A DNA stretch of 25,889 nucleotides from Protostelium mycophagum (GCA_002081555.1 MZNV01000794.1:1-25889), one strand, 5' to 3'; shown: positions 1-11,962, counted from the stretch's first letter. A program made the numbers and translations. Notes: generated from the sequence alone by a model not told the origin.

Positions 1-23
1 ATCCGTAAAAAAGGCGGTCCAAT

Positions 24-47
24 CTCCCTCCCTCCCCCTCCCCTCCC
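24..47. other. Polypyrimidine tract, G-quadruplex capable on the minus strand
   Basis: Bases 24-47 are an almost pure C/T run with repeated CCCTCCC blocks. On the + strand it would be the polypyrimidine tract before the AG at 50-51. On the - strand it gives several runs of three or more G, enough for a potential G-quadruplex. Confidence 0.5.
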
Positions 48-51
48 GTAG

Positions 52-227
52 CCAGACAAAAGAACACGCCGAAAAAGAGAAAGGTAGCGGCGCCATCGCC
101 TCCACCATCTCCGCCGCCCAAGAAGAAGGGCAACAACAGCAAAAGTGTCCAGAGCATCACACAAAATGCCAAGACACCACCCAAGAAAAAGAAGAAGAAA
201 CCACCAGCCCCAAGAATCAGACTATAA
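52..227 (+). CDS. 3' end of a Lys/Pro-rich, probably nuclear protein (5' part outside window)
   Basis: The frame ending in TAA at 225-227 is open back to about base 9 and reads as a basic, proline-rich tail. It contains PKKRKV (about 70-87), which matches the classical monopartite nuclear localisation signal, then SPPPSPPPKKK and a run of six lysines near the C-terminus. A plausible intron (GT at 5, AG at 51, with a strong pyrimidine tract) would make 52 the start of the last exon. If it is not an intron, the tail begins with a poor Ser/Pro stretch. The composition suits a nuclear or nucleolar protein, but there is no domain here and the family cannot be named. Low-complexity sequence can give chance open frames, so confidence is moderate. 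Confidence 0.5.
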
Positions 228-271
228 AGAGAGATTGTTGAAACGGCCAGTTTTGAGCGCAGAAACATCAA

Positions 272-343
272 GGCTCCTTGGCCAAGTGGTAAGGCACCAG
301 TCTTGTAAACTGGGGATCGCGAGTTCGAACCTCGCAGGGGCCA
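272..343 (+). tRNA. tRNA-Thr (anticodon TGT), copy 1
   Basis: The 72 nt fold into a complete cloverleaf. The acceptor arm is GGCTCCT paired with AGGGGCC, with one G-U pair. The D arm is GCC/GGC. The anticodon arm CCAGT/ACTGG encloses loop CTTGTAA, so the anticodon is TGT (reads ACA, Thr). The T arm is GCGAG/CTCGC around TTCGAAC. The discriminator is A. There is no intron, and the CCA end is not encoded beyond a chance CCA at 341-343. Internal A box (GGCCAAGTGG) and B box (GAGTTCGAACC) supply the Pol III promoter. An identical copy lies 146 bp downstream. Confidence 0.97.
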
Positions 344-345
344 AC

Positions 346-357
346 TTTTGCATTTTT
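346..357 (+). terminator. Pol III terminator of tRNA-Thr copy 1
   Basis: T runs TTTT (346-349) and TTTTT (353-357) follow directly after the tRNA 3' end, as expected for RNA polymerase III termination. Confidence 0.8.
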
Positions 358-489
358 ATCGAAGTATTTTGGTGCTTCATTTCAGAAGCAATATTTGCAC
401 ATTCAACAGGATGTATTGCCAAATTTACAAGCACAATATGATATAAGAATTAATAACTGCAAACGCACTATGACTTCGCGACTCATTCA

Positions 490-561
490 GGCTCCTTGGC
501 CAAGTGGTAAGGCACCAGTCTTGTAAACTGGGGATCGCGAGTTCGAACCTCGCAGGGGCCA
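490..561 (+). tRNA. tRNA-Thr (anticodon TGT), copy 2
   Basis: This 72-nt gene is identical to the copy at 272-343: same acceptor, D, anticodon (CTTGTAA loop, TGT) and T arms, same discriminator A. The sequences before and after the two copies differ apart from a few bases. The duplicated unit was therefore either little more than the tRNA itself, or the flanks have diverged while the tRNA stayed fixed. Confidence 0.97.
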
Positions 562-563
562 TC

Positions 564-577
564 TTTTGCCCTTTTTT
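564..577 (+). terminator. Pol III terminator of tRNA-Thr copy 2
   Basis: TTTT at 564-567 and a six-T run at 572-577 lie directly after the tRNA, a strong RNA polymerase III stop. Confidence 0.8.
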
Positions 578-775
578 GCAAGCGTTGTTGATCAAGTCTA
601 TTTCAGCACCATTTAAAAAGAGGCGTATTATCTAATTCGGCTGTTCGTTGTGCTGTTTTGCGATGAGAGAAAAGCAATACCGTGGCATTTGAAATGACAG
701 AGGCAGCTGTCAAAGGCGGTTTGTGGTATGTCAGTTCTTTTCCAAAACCGAAGTTTATTCATTTTCTCCCGCGAG

Positions 776-3142
776 ATGAGAGCGACAACGCTCTTCTTTG
801 CCCTGCTGGTGGGTCTGACCGTAGCCGATAACTGTTGGAGTCTCAATGGCTCCGATGTGGAGGCCGATGAAATGTGGCAATGCATTCAGGCTGTGAGACT
901 TTACTGGCTGCGATTTGATGTTAACTAAATGGCAGATTCCGATCAAAGAAGAAGTGAAAAAGCAAGTTTTAGAGACATCTCAATTCCTGATGAAGGCATA
1001 TCCCTTTCGTGATCTCGTGAGAGACTCGCCCAAACAAGGACCTTTTGTTCACATCAAGTGTGTAAACATGCAGATCCCACTTCGGTTGACACCCACAGAA
1101 TCAACATCGATGCAGAGTTCGAAAAGCTCAAGATCGAGACTTTGAACAAGAATATCAGTGCATTCAACTTTTACCAGATGATCTCTGATCGCGTCTTCAA
1201 CAACCTTGCAGATGCCCACACACAGTTGACGAAGCCCCAATGCTTTGAGATATCTTGGATACAGCCCTATGTGCTTACCGCAAAAGGTGAGCCTCTCAGG
1301 CAAAATGAGGTTAATTTTTGAAGGGCCAAACGCGGATGTGTACACTGACACCATCGCTCACCGTTCAGATCTCTGGTCTTACAAGGTGCGTGACTTCGAA
1401 ACGGTGGAAGTATGAAAGTGTTCTGCGGCCTTGGCCACTCGGTCCTGCGAATAGCGAGTCTATTTTGTTTCAAATTGGATTTAATGAGAGCTCAGCGTAT
1501 CAGGTCTACATGCACACTAGAAAGCAGATTCTGACCATCAACGGTCAACCTGCGACGCAATACCTGATGGATTATGCCATCACACATCCACGCATCTCAA
1601 AAGGTACATTCCCAAGGACTACTACAAGCTTCAATTGACTCGTTGTAGACCCATCGGTCGAATTTAACAGGATGTTCTCTGGGACGAGAAGCCCATTTAC
1701 GATCAGATATGCAGCAGAAGGCGACGGGAACAAACCCGAACCTTTGACTTTCACTTTTGTAGACGGCGCAAATATCACCATTCCCTGGGTAGCAAGACCA
1801 CTAAGTGCGCATATATCAAGGATAACTCCATACAATACTAAGTCTTTCAGCCAAGAATCCACTGTACGGATGCGGAGCATCACCTCATTCACCACCGCAT
1901 CACCCACGACCTCATACAGAAGCCAAGAGGGACTTTCTTGACAATCCAAAAGTGAGTGATGTCATCATGACAGAGAATGACGTCACGAAGGTTAAAGAGC
2001 TTGAGTACGATCCTGAGACGTTACTGATCAACATTCCGAGCTTTAATGAGGAAGTTTCCATCATACTCAACTCCATTTTGCCCGCAAAACAACACAAGAG
2101 GCTCATCATAGATCTCTCTAACAATGGAGGGGGCGTCGTCTGTGAAGTGTTTTTCCTCATACAATATCTGGTGAGTTGTCACAATCCATGTGATCTCTGA
2201 CACCTGTCAGACTGCCTCCCCACCCCCTATGATATATGACCTTATCTACAACGATCTGACAGATGCTCTTGTGAATAGCGCCAAGACCATTCCGGACGAG
2301 ACTTTCAGCCCTTCATCGTGGAAGACGCTCGGTAAAGAAGCGTGGTACTCACCCATCTCGGTAAGTGTGCCATCACAGTATGGCACTGACACACCACAGA
2401 GGACTCGCGGCAATGTCACATCAAAATACTCGGCACAGTTTTTATTTGATGACAAGTATTGTGAGTTGACCTACCCTAAAAACCCATGGAAAAATGGAGA
2501 GAAGAGAAGTTTTGAAGAGGTACCAAACAATTTATTGTACCAATGGCGTTTAAAACAAAGTTTTGGCTTTGACAACCAGATCGTGCACACAATCTTCCAA
2601 ACCGACAAATCCAGATCCTTCTTCTGACAAATGGATACTGTGGCTCTGCGTGTGCATCGTTTTCGACTTTGATGTCCATCAACCACAACCATGTGAAGAC
2701 TGTTGTGACTGGAGGTATCCCCTCTCAAAAACAGATGAGTTACTCGACCTTCCCCGGAGGTGGTTGACATCCACGTGTAATATGTGCTGATTTGGATGCA
2801 TAGGATTTGTGCAGTCGAACGATCAACTGGCAATGGAAGCGGTCTATCTGGAGGTGAAAGATATGCCGATATATTTCCCCACAACTGTATCACTTAACCT
2901 AGCCTTCTCAGAGGTAAGACTCTCCCCAGACTTTGAGCTGTAATTGCGAGGAAATATCCTCCATCAAATGTACGATATTGTCAGTGTCTAACCCAAGTCA
3001 GGAATACCTTCAACCCGATCAAGAGATACCAGAAGAGTTCACCTTCTATCCGGCCGACCACAGGATTATGTTCTGGCCTGTGAGCAGAGATCAGGAAGAG
3101 CTTTACAAGATGGTGTGGAAGCTGTTTACAGCTCAAGCTTGA
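776..3142 (+). CDS. Secreted serine peptidase, family S41 (C-terminal-processing-peptidase type)
   Basis: Twelve exons joined by hand give 599 residues in one frame: 776-892, 936-1057, 1099-1286, 1324-1409, 1459-1603, 1649-1804, 1851-2170, 2211-2360, 2400-2519, 2615-2759, 2804-2913, 3002-3142. The ATG at 776 was chosen because it starts a signal peptide (MRATTLFFALLVGLTVA). S41 landmarks appear in order: NLADAHTQL, PWVARP, LIIDLSNNGGG, then LLTNGYCGSACA, whose Ser (about residue 479) matches the family nucleophile. The last exon has the usual EEFTFYPADHRI end. Family members are endopeptidases; secretion suggests digestion of external protein. The ends of exons 4 and 9 are the least certain. 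An AATAAA lies 25 nt past the stop. Five Cys-containing segments in the secreted part could form disulphides, but this is inference. Confidence 0.85.
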
Positions 3143-3166
3143 TACCACCAGAAAGATCTAAAGGCG

Positions 3167-3172
3167 AATAAA
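3167..3172 (+). promoter_or_regulatory. Polyadenylation signal of the S41 peptidase gene
   Basis: AATAAA lies 25 nt after the TGA, the spacing normal for a eukaryotic cleavage and polyadenylation signal. Confidence 0.6.
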
Positions 3173-4692
3173 GTAATTACATTGAGCTTTGGGTCACACA
3201 TTGACGGATAGAGACAGTACCTGTTCCTCGGTGAAACAAAAAATCTTAACGGTCACGAGACTTTTTCTTCATTTAGAACAAAAAGCCAAGTATTAATAGT
3301 ACCTGATCCGAATTGAATGTTGAACCAGATTCACGATTCAGGTCAATTCCAACTATCTCACCTCTAAAAGGGTGTTGTTTGGTGGAGTGTTTGTGATAGA
3401 TGGCTGGTTTCCGTACGATGAGTTATTACTTTACAACCAGCCAAATCGCTCGTTCTGTGAGGAAAATTTCGCAGCGGCTCCATTTCACAATCATGCAGTA
3501 CTCCATAGCAGAAGACGTGTTGTATACCTCTGAAGACAGATATAGAGACTTCTCCTATTCAGACACACTCCTTACTGTTGATCGACCCCCAAGCAGAGGC
3601 AAGCTCTCCACATTTGTACCAGGATTTGCAATGAAATCTGATAGGTTCTTACAAGAGAAGCAATGAAAGAGATCGTGATGGTAAGATCTCGATTGATGTT
3701 CGATAGCAGATTCGGGTGTGACCTCTAAGAAAATTAGATGATAGAGACAATAAACGAAGGTATAGTGAGGGTTCAAATGATCGTGGTAATGACCGAAGAG
3801 ATGGGTGAATTTCCAAATATCCTTTTTCAGGATATTTTCCACCTGCTGGCACAAAGGACAGGCATATTTTTGTCCTCTTAAGTATCAGGAAATACTCTCT
3901 AATACTATTGACCCTGAGAAAATCTTTTGAAGGTTGTTTTTGTCTTTGCTTATTTGCTTTTAGGCGTGATTCTCGACGATGATGATCTGCAGATCAGATA
4001 AAACTCTTCAGATTAAACGTCATGCTTGAATGATGGGCAGTGGAAGTTCATTTCTTCTTTCTGATTCTGATTCACGTTCTGGCTTGGCATTGAAGAACGC
4101 TCCATGTTCTGCGACACCCTGTTACCACCGTGACGTCACCACTACAGTTGTACATTTTACAAAGGACAATGTATGTCCAGCAGAACTATGGAGGTGAACC
4201 ACACAAGTACGACGGCAGCTGGTGACACTGTCTTTATGGAAACACTGTTGCACATTGCGAGCCTTTGGTCACCGCTCTCACGAAAATAAAGCGTTCTATG
4301 AACGCAAAAAATTTGAAGTAAAAAGAGCTCCACTCACCACCTCCTTCGAGAGGACAACACACGGCTCGAACCTAAAAAAGAGTTCAGATAGAAGTGAAGG
4401 CTTCAGATCTTGAGATCATCAATTCTCGACTTGGAACCGACAAACCGCTGTTGGAAAATTAAAAACAACGCCCAATATATCATATTAACCAGTTCTTTCA
4501 GTCGGCCTCGAGAGGCAGAAGCTTTATATAAGTGAGTAGAATGTCACAGAACACGAATAGAGGAAGAGGATTGCCAACTTCCAACTTCCTCATCCTCCAT
4601 TTGGGCGTATTTTCGACTCTTTATTTTATCTAAAATGACATAGAGGCGGTTTCCTCCTTTTGTTGGGCTCACATTTACAGTTTTCTGGCATA
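3173..4692. other. Intergenic region with no convincing gene
   Basis: About 1.5 kb without a recognisable product. A + frame from the ATG at 3400 (88 codons) and overlapping - frames between 3555 and 3854 are open, but none shows a known motif or a clear exon series. A CRE-like palindrome TGACGTCA is at 4131-4138. A TATA-like TTTATATAAG lies near 4523, about 165 bp before the PP2C start, and could be its promoter. Confidence 0.4.
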
Positions 4693-7279
4693 ATGAACGA
4701 GATTCAATTAGCCAGACTCGCAAACATGGCAAAGAAGTCAGGGACAACTAGTCCAACAAGTCCGTTAAGAACTCCTCCCAGTGAGCTCACTCACGTTGAC
4801 AATCCTCTAAAATGTAACAGTTTCCCCTACGATGGACAGGAACGATAATACAGGTTCTCTTCCTAATTCAAACTCTGAATATGAAACCTCACCGCCACCA
4901 ACCGGTAATATGGGACCACCAGCCGAGCCAGAGAGAAGAATGCGAAAACCTCCCCCTCTTGGTAGTGACCTCAGAGAAAGGTCGGTGGTGATATTGTTTT
5001 ATCATCCGGTGTTATCCATGTTCTTTATCTTTCACATTTCCAGACAATACAATGATCGAGTGACTCATATGCAGATCACTTGCCATGTACAAATCTATCA
5101 ATAACATGATGGCTGTCGGTAAATCAGAGTTGGCATCTATGAGGAGAGTTCCTCTTCCAGGTGCACGTGCAGTCGCATTAGACTTTGCTTATCATGAGGT
5201 ATACGGAACTGGTGCTCTGACCGCAGATGACTATGCCATTATCAGAAAGACAGTGGACGAGATCACTTCCAAAGAACATTTGGCAAAGTTAATCATGACC
5301 CAAGATCAAGTAAGGATAGAGATGTGGTGACGTCATCATTCCCGATAGTATGTTTTGTCCTGAGAAAGGTGCACAACACTTGGTGTTCTGCAACTCCCGC
5401 AATAAAATGTGATTTTCTTATATTGCAAGATTTGGTCAGATTCCCCACACCACGTTAAGAATCTCGGTAATAAACGTGTTCATTACCGAGAAGTGGGGGA
5501 ATCTGACCAAACTCTGCAATATTTGGCCATTTATTCAAAAAAGTCTTTCTGCACCAAAATAACACAATGCCACGTCATCACGATATCGACAATTTCAGGT
5601 GGAAGCACAAGAGAAAGAAGAGAGGACACAGCATTCTAATGAGCTGATGAACAGTGTCGAGAGCCAACACAGTGACTCGGGGTCATCTAGTCCTATATCC
5701 CCTCTATCGGGCCGTTTCCACATGAAAAAATCGACAAACGAGCACGAGACCAACAACCCCGACAGCCAGAAATCTGTACGTGAAATTCCGATGAAATTTC
5801 ATGGAATGACAGATGACAGATGGACATGTTTCCAGTGTCCTATGTAGATTGTGTGTCTTTACGCTCTCAAATCAAAGCGGTGACGGACAAGATGAAGACA
5901 GAGAGGCGGAGTTACAAATATGTGAATACGGACATCGGAGTTGAGGGAAATAGTTACGCTTCCCAAGGCGTAAGGAAGAGTATGGAGGACCAACGCTTGA
6001 TCTTGCCCTACCCGAATCTATTGATCGGTCTTGACGCTCCACACCAGGTGGATTTTCCTCGATCTTTCATTTACAACAAAAATATTGGAAAAAATGGCGT
6101 TGTAGATGCTGAGAAAAACAGGCTTATTTTGGTGTCTATGATGGACATTCTGGCAAAGCAGCCGCAGAATACACCAGAATCCACCTTCACTATAACATAT
6201 ACGAAGAAATGTCCGGCCTCGGGGTGATTTTCCACGAAATTTCATGGAAATGTCAGTGTAGACTGACAGATCATAGTGGACCCAAGACAATCTCGTGGGG
6301 GCGCTACGGCGCGGTTATTTACGTACGAACACTGAATTTAACGCGATTGCAACGAAGAATCTCATCAATGCCGGGACGACATCAGCATCTGTCATTTTGA
6401 CATCTGACAAGATCTTCGTCGCCAATGTCGGAGATTCAGAGGTACGACACTTCAACCACCCGACCCTATGACGTCACCGCTGTTGTAGATTGACGTGTAC
6501 AGGTCGTGATCAGCCGCAAGGGGGTCGCATCTGTACTTTCATACTCACATATTCCTGGCAAACCAGAAGAAAAGGAAAGGATTGAACAACTTGGAGGTAA
6601 TCAACTTTATAATCTATAGTTGGTGATGCGGATTTTTTTTGGCTGACCAGCACCATTTTGTGTTGTAGAGGTGAAGTTTTGGCGGCAGACATATCTCCGG
6701 AGATATGTTTTGTGCAGCGGGGATGTGGTATACTTACTGCAACCAAAATGCCTTTGTATAGAACAATTTTACGATCGGAATCTATGCGAAAACATCCAAA
6801 AATTACAACGATAATTATCTTTCGTCATCTCACGATCTACAACGCACCGCTCAAACTTTTCCAGGAATTGTCGTGGCTTTCGGGACGTGGCGGGTGAACG
6901 GAATATTGTCCGTTTCTAGAAGTATCGGTGACAACGGCTTGGACAAGATCGTCATCGCTGATCCCGCCATCTCCGTACATGAGAGGAATGCAGATGATGA
7001 GTTCCTCATCCTCGCCACAGATGGGCTGTGGGACGTGATCAACGTGAGTTTTCCTCGAAATTTCGTCGGTTGGATTTGAGATGGTTTTCCCGCCAAAATC
7101 TTTTGGTGATCTACAACTGAAGATTGTAGTATCAAGACGCCTGCGACTTTGTTAAAAATAGCCTCCCGCAGACAGGTGTGGACTTGGTGGGAAGATCACT
7201 CGTTGAAGAAGCAATTCGAAGAAAAACAAACGACAACGTCACAGCACTTGTCGTCTTTCTGAAGGACTTGAAGCCTTGA
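4693..7279 (+). CDS. Protein phosphatase 2C (PPM family Ser/Thr phosphatase) with long N-terminal extension
   Basis: Ten exons give 525 residues: 4693-4813, 4854-4980, 5075-5309, 5599-5775, 5820-6047, 6122-6223, 6277-6441, 6503-6596, 6865-7043, 7130-7279. About 220 residues of Ser/Pro/Thr-rich and helical sequence precede the catalytic domain. PPM motifs then follow in order: GVRKSMEDQR, YFGVYDGHSGKAA (metal-binding Asp near 302), INAGTTSASV, FVANVGDSE, RSIGDN, ILATDGLWDV and TNDNVTALVV. PP2C enzymes are Mn/Mg-dependent phosphatases that remove phosphate from Ser/Thr. No transmembrane segment or signal peptide is seen, so it is probably cytosolic or nuclear. The common GDSR motif reads GDSE here. 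Two introns are much longer than the rest (5310-5598 with a hairpin, 6597-6864). The stretch 6665-6760 inside the second could be an alternative exon, but direct joining gives the expected GG motif. Confidence 0.88.
5420..5522. repeat. 103-nt near-perfect inverted repeat (hairpin) inside a PP2C intron
   Basis: The arms 5420-5448 and 5493-5522 are complementary over about 29 bp, with two mismatches and one bulge (core TTTGGTCAGATTCCCC). A second stem, TCTCGGTAAT at 5462-5471 with ATTACCGAGA at 5482-5491, closes a 10-nt loop. About 13 nt on the left side stay unpaired. The ends read ATATTGCA...TGCAATAT. It lies inside the 289-nt intron 5310-5598. It could be a small MITE or a miRNA-like foldback; no clear target-site duplication is seen. 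Confidence 0.85.
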
Positions 7280-7314
7280 AGGCGAGGGGTGGGTCATCCC
7301 TTTTGGCGGGAAAA
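7085..7314. promoter_or_regulatory. Two exact 14-bp E2F-like sites in inverted orientation
   Basis: TTTTCCCGCCAAAA (7085-7098, in the last PP2C intron) and TTTTGGCGGGAAAA (7301-7314, just past the PP2C stop) are exact reverse complements flanking the last exon. They match the E2F/DP consensus. Similar blocks occur at 21195-21207 (intron) and near 8880 (intron). Whether they bind E2F or are a repeat is unknown. Confidence 0.35.
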
Positions 7315-7818
7315 TGAAACTGAAGTGTACAGGGTGTTTCGGAGAATGCCACGTCATCGGAGGAAAGCGGGCCACAAGGTGCCACACGATAGCCCCCGAT
7401 AAAATAAAAAATGAGAAACATTGAAGACCTCATGTTAATGGTGCATCACTTGAATTCTACTCTTGGTCTTTGAATGTACAACGGAAATAAATCATTGCTC
7501 TCAGACCTTCAGAATCCAGGACGTCGACAATCTTGGATTGACTGTAGAGGTGAATTTGTCATCCCGCGGCGCTGCAACTCTTCAGTTTCATGATTCTTTT
7601 GATTGTTGGCCGTGTGGTGCCATTGGTGTTCTCCAACTATTTGGCATGCCCGTGGCGGTTCCAAAGATCAAAAGTCAATATTTGACTAAAAATTATTTCA
7701 AATAATTCAATCGCCGTGGGAATGCCACAGGGGAAAGAGAACAGTTACCGTGATTTATTACCGTGTTATGCCTTTTCGCGGGCTTTTGAAATCTTCTCAC
7801 TGATACATTTTCCAAGAG
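7280..7818. other. Spacer between PP2C and the carboxylesterase
   Basis: About 540 bp. AATAAA at 7403-7408 is the likely PP2C polyadenylation signal. An 80-codon open frame at 7463-7705 has no recognisable motif and I do not call it a gene. Confidence 0.4.
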
Positions 7819-9998
7819 ATGCTCACCACGCAACACTTCCTCTCTCTCTTGGTCCTCTCTGTCGCGGCAGCCCAGCTGACCAGCGTGACCATCCCTAATA
7901 ACGTCACCTTTGTCGGAGAGTATTCTGGTGTCGATGGTGGGATTGCCTTCACAAAGATCCCTTTTGCCATGCCCCCTGTTGGCTCCCTTCGTTTCATGGT
8001 GCGTCAATCATTACCCACACTTACTCATTTGACATCAACAGCCACCAGCTCCTCTTGATGCAACCTACTCCAACAAAGTGTACCAGAATGGTCCTTTCGT
8101 GAGCTGCCTTCAAGCCAAAGGTGGTCAGGAGGACTGTCTATATCTTGCCGTGTATCTCCCTCCCAATACGACCCCTTCCTCTAAACTGCCAGTCCGTCAG
8201 TACATCTACGTAAAAAAGCTGTAAAATTCAGAAATTCTGAACATGGCAGGGTGGATCTTTCACCAGTGGGAGATATGGAGACTGGAACGGAACACTCTTG
8301 GCGAACCGCTCCAACTCCATCATCGTGGCCCTGAACTACAGAGTGGGTGTCCACGGATTCTTAGTCTCCACTGGAACTGTAGCTGGAGGCGGGAAGGGAA
8401 ATTACGTGAGTGTCGACATTTTCGAAATGTCAACCTCTAATATTGACAGGGTTTCTTGGACCAACAAGCTGCTATGAAGTGGACCCACACAAACATCGCG
8501 TATTTCGGAGGTAGATCATCTACAACAGTATCTACAACGAGTCTTACAAATCTTACAGGTGACCCCAACAACATCACGATATTTGGACCTTCTGCAGGAG
8601 GAGCAGCTGTTGGCTCTCAAATGCTGATAGAGTCATCATGGCCATACTTCAACAGAGCCATTATAGAATGTGGTGGTCGTTGGCATTTCAGTACAATAGC
8701 TGTATGTATGCATTCTTAGAGCATAAAACTCACGAGGATAGCAACAAATTGCTGTCACCGATTACCTATTGAGCAGTAAAAACTATTCCCAATATTGCCC
8801 TGGTTTAGCCACTAACTCAATGGCTTGTTTGCAGAAGATTCCGGCTGATGTAGTTTTCGAGGTAAATTTAAAATTACAAAAAGGCGGGAAAACTGAGTTT
8901 TTATAGTTGCCCTCTGTCCCTTTGGGTGCCCCCGTTGTAGATGGAACGCTCCTCACTGACCAGCCCATGGAATTATTCGCCACCGGAAAATTCAAGGTAA
9001 TTATCACCCGATCGCATTGTTTTCTGAGAAACATCAGCCCAACAGTGCCATTCTGATCGGCATCAATGCTGATGAAGGAACACTCGTAGCCCCCGTTCCA
9101 TTCGCTCAGGATGTATCTAACCGTACCAATGATTATGCGAGGGACCGATTACAGCTTTTGTATAATGTGGACCCTGCTGCCTGGGCTACTCTCTCAACAA
9201 TGTTCAACTTTCCCTCTTTTTGGGAACCCACCGCCGACCCCAAGTGAGTTTCACCTCTGTACAACCAACGTCGACATATACAGTATTTGTCGACAAATAA
9301 TGACGTCATGATAGGAGTGCCGAATTGATCAGCTTCACGAAATTTGTGGAGGAGTATTTCCTCAACTGCGGAAATGTTGGCATTGCCCGTTATGCTGCGT
9401 CTCATGGAACTCCCGTCTACACTTACTATTTCTCTTATCTTGACACGAATAACCCACTGTATGCCGCTTATGGAACATATCATGGTGCTCAGGAGCCATA
9501 TGTTTACAATTGGCCCAATACTGCAGAGTGAGTGGAGCTGATTCAGACGACGTCATTCTGATCATTGAAGCCCCAACGCGACCCTTTTGAATGATGTTTT
9601 TGTGTCTACTTGGTCCAGCTTTACCGCCACCGGGAACCCCAGCACAGTACGCTCAAAATTCCGCTGCATGATTCTTACATTTCGTAGAGTCAGTATAAAT
9701 GGGATAAATTTGACACAACGACGAACAACACCTTTTTGATTCCAGGACCAAACGTTTACCAAGGTGCCTTTCCTTCTGTGCCAAGGTATTTTTGTGAAGT
9801 GATATGAGTGGTAACTGATACGGGTGCAGATGTGATTACATCCTCTCTCTTCTGAGAAAGAATGGCCCCGGCAATATAATTCCTGTTACTACACCCACCT
9901 CCCCTACAACCACCTCGACAGTCGTCAAACCAACTGGCGGCATCTCAGTCATCGAGCCCGCCATCATGGTGTGCCTTCTGTTGTTGATACTTTTCTGA
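7819..9998 (+). CDS. Secreted carboxylesterase, type B (cholinesterase-like fold), probably GPI-anchored
   Basis: Twelve exons give 562 residues: 7819-7998, 8042-8209, 8250-8405, 8450-8510, 8559-8701, 8742-8861, 8907-8996, 9029-9243, 9315-9527, 9571-9646, 9688-9785, 9830-9998. A signal peptide (MLTTQHFLSLLVLSVAAAQ) supports the start. Family landmarks include FTKIPFAMPPVGSLRF, QEDCLYLAVY, YIYGGSF (oxyanion-hole region), ALNYRVGVHGF, the nucleophile elbow GPSAGG (Ser near 200), NADEGT (acidic member) and YHGAQEPY (catalytic His). The Ser-Glu-His triad therefore looks intact. These enzymes hydrolyse carboxylic esters. A Thr/Pro/Ser-rich stalk and a short hydrophobic end (PAIMVCLLLLILF) close the protein, typical of a GPI-attachment signal or a C-terminal membrane anchor. 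The elbow has Pro where Glu is usual. Intron 8997-9028 is only 32 nt. Confidence 0.9.
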
Positions 9999-10370
9999 GC
10001 ATACATAAACCATTTCGCATTAAACCTCTTAAAACTATTCGTAAGGGTCGATCTGCGGATCCTCCTCTTTACGGTGTCGGGTCGCTGTTCTCGATTTCCC
10101 CATACTTTGTGACAGAAGTCCGGGAAAAGAGGAAGGAATCTGCCTCAATCCCGTTAATTACAATCTGCGGTATGTTCACGTCTCTTACCGCGTAATCAGA
10201 ATCCGGACAATGCTATTCCTGGGAATCCTCAGTTCCCCGATCTCAAACCCGAAAAACACAATCACATCATTTTCAAAAGGGCATCGAGCCATTGGATGTC
10301 CTATTTCTTCATAGGACAAAGAACACACAAACATCACATTGGTAGAGAAACCGCCTAGCTTTTTTTCAAA
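9999..10370. other. Spacer between carboxylesterase and LYS1
   Basis: About 370 bp upstream of LYS1. I see no gene and no clear TATA box. It presumably holds the esterase 3' UTR and the LYS1 promoter. Confidence 0.4.
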
Positions 10371-11658
<1,288 letters not shown>

Positions 11659-11962
11659 ACAAGATAAAAAGCAAGATTCTTGGTTGTATTTTTGTAAACC
11701 CTTTACAACGAACCGTCATTGATTGGCGCATGTCATAGGCGCCACCGTCTACAAAGTTGTAAATGCGGAGTCCGATAAACTATTAACTGTTATTGTTCGC
11801 GGGAATCGAAAACAAGTCAGCAAGCGACGGAAGGTTGCACTTACGAATGCTTCAAATAAGCTCGTTTGACATTCCCACGGGCGAAAAGGGTGGTACTCTT
11901 TTCGATGAATTTGCGGGGACTTCAGTTTGACGAATGCGGGTGTTTGTTTGACATTCTGAAAC
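11659..11962. other. Spacer between LYS1 and the START-like gene
   Basis: About 300 bp. An alternative upstream ATG at 11905 opens a frame that does not splice in phase into the next exon. No gene is supported. Confidence 0.35.

Noticed and set aside
222-434. Open frames across the first tRNA gene on both strands (145-441 +, 222-434 -)
   Set aside because: They run through a structurally complete tRNA and have no protein motif.
3400-3854. Open frames of 88 (+) and 99 (-) codons between the S41 and PP2C genes
   Set aside because: They overlap each other on opposite strands, show no motif and give no consistent exon series.
6665-6864. Possible extra exon in the long PP2C intron
   Set aside because: Joining 6596 directly to 6865 gives the conserved Gly-Gly region; adding the middle piece breaks the frame or inserts unrelated sequence.
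7463-7705. 80-codon frame downstream of PP2C
   Set aside because: No motif, no clear start, and it lies past the PP2C polyadenylation signal; probably chance.
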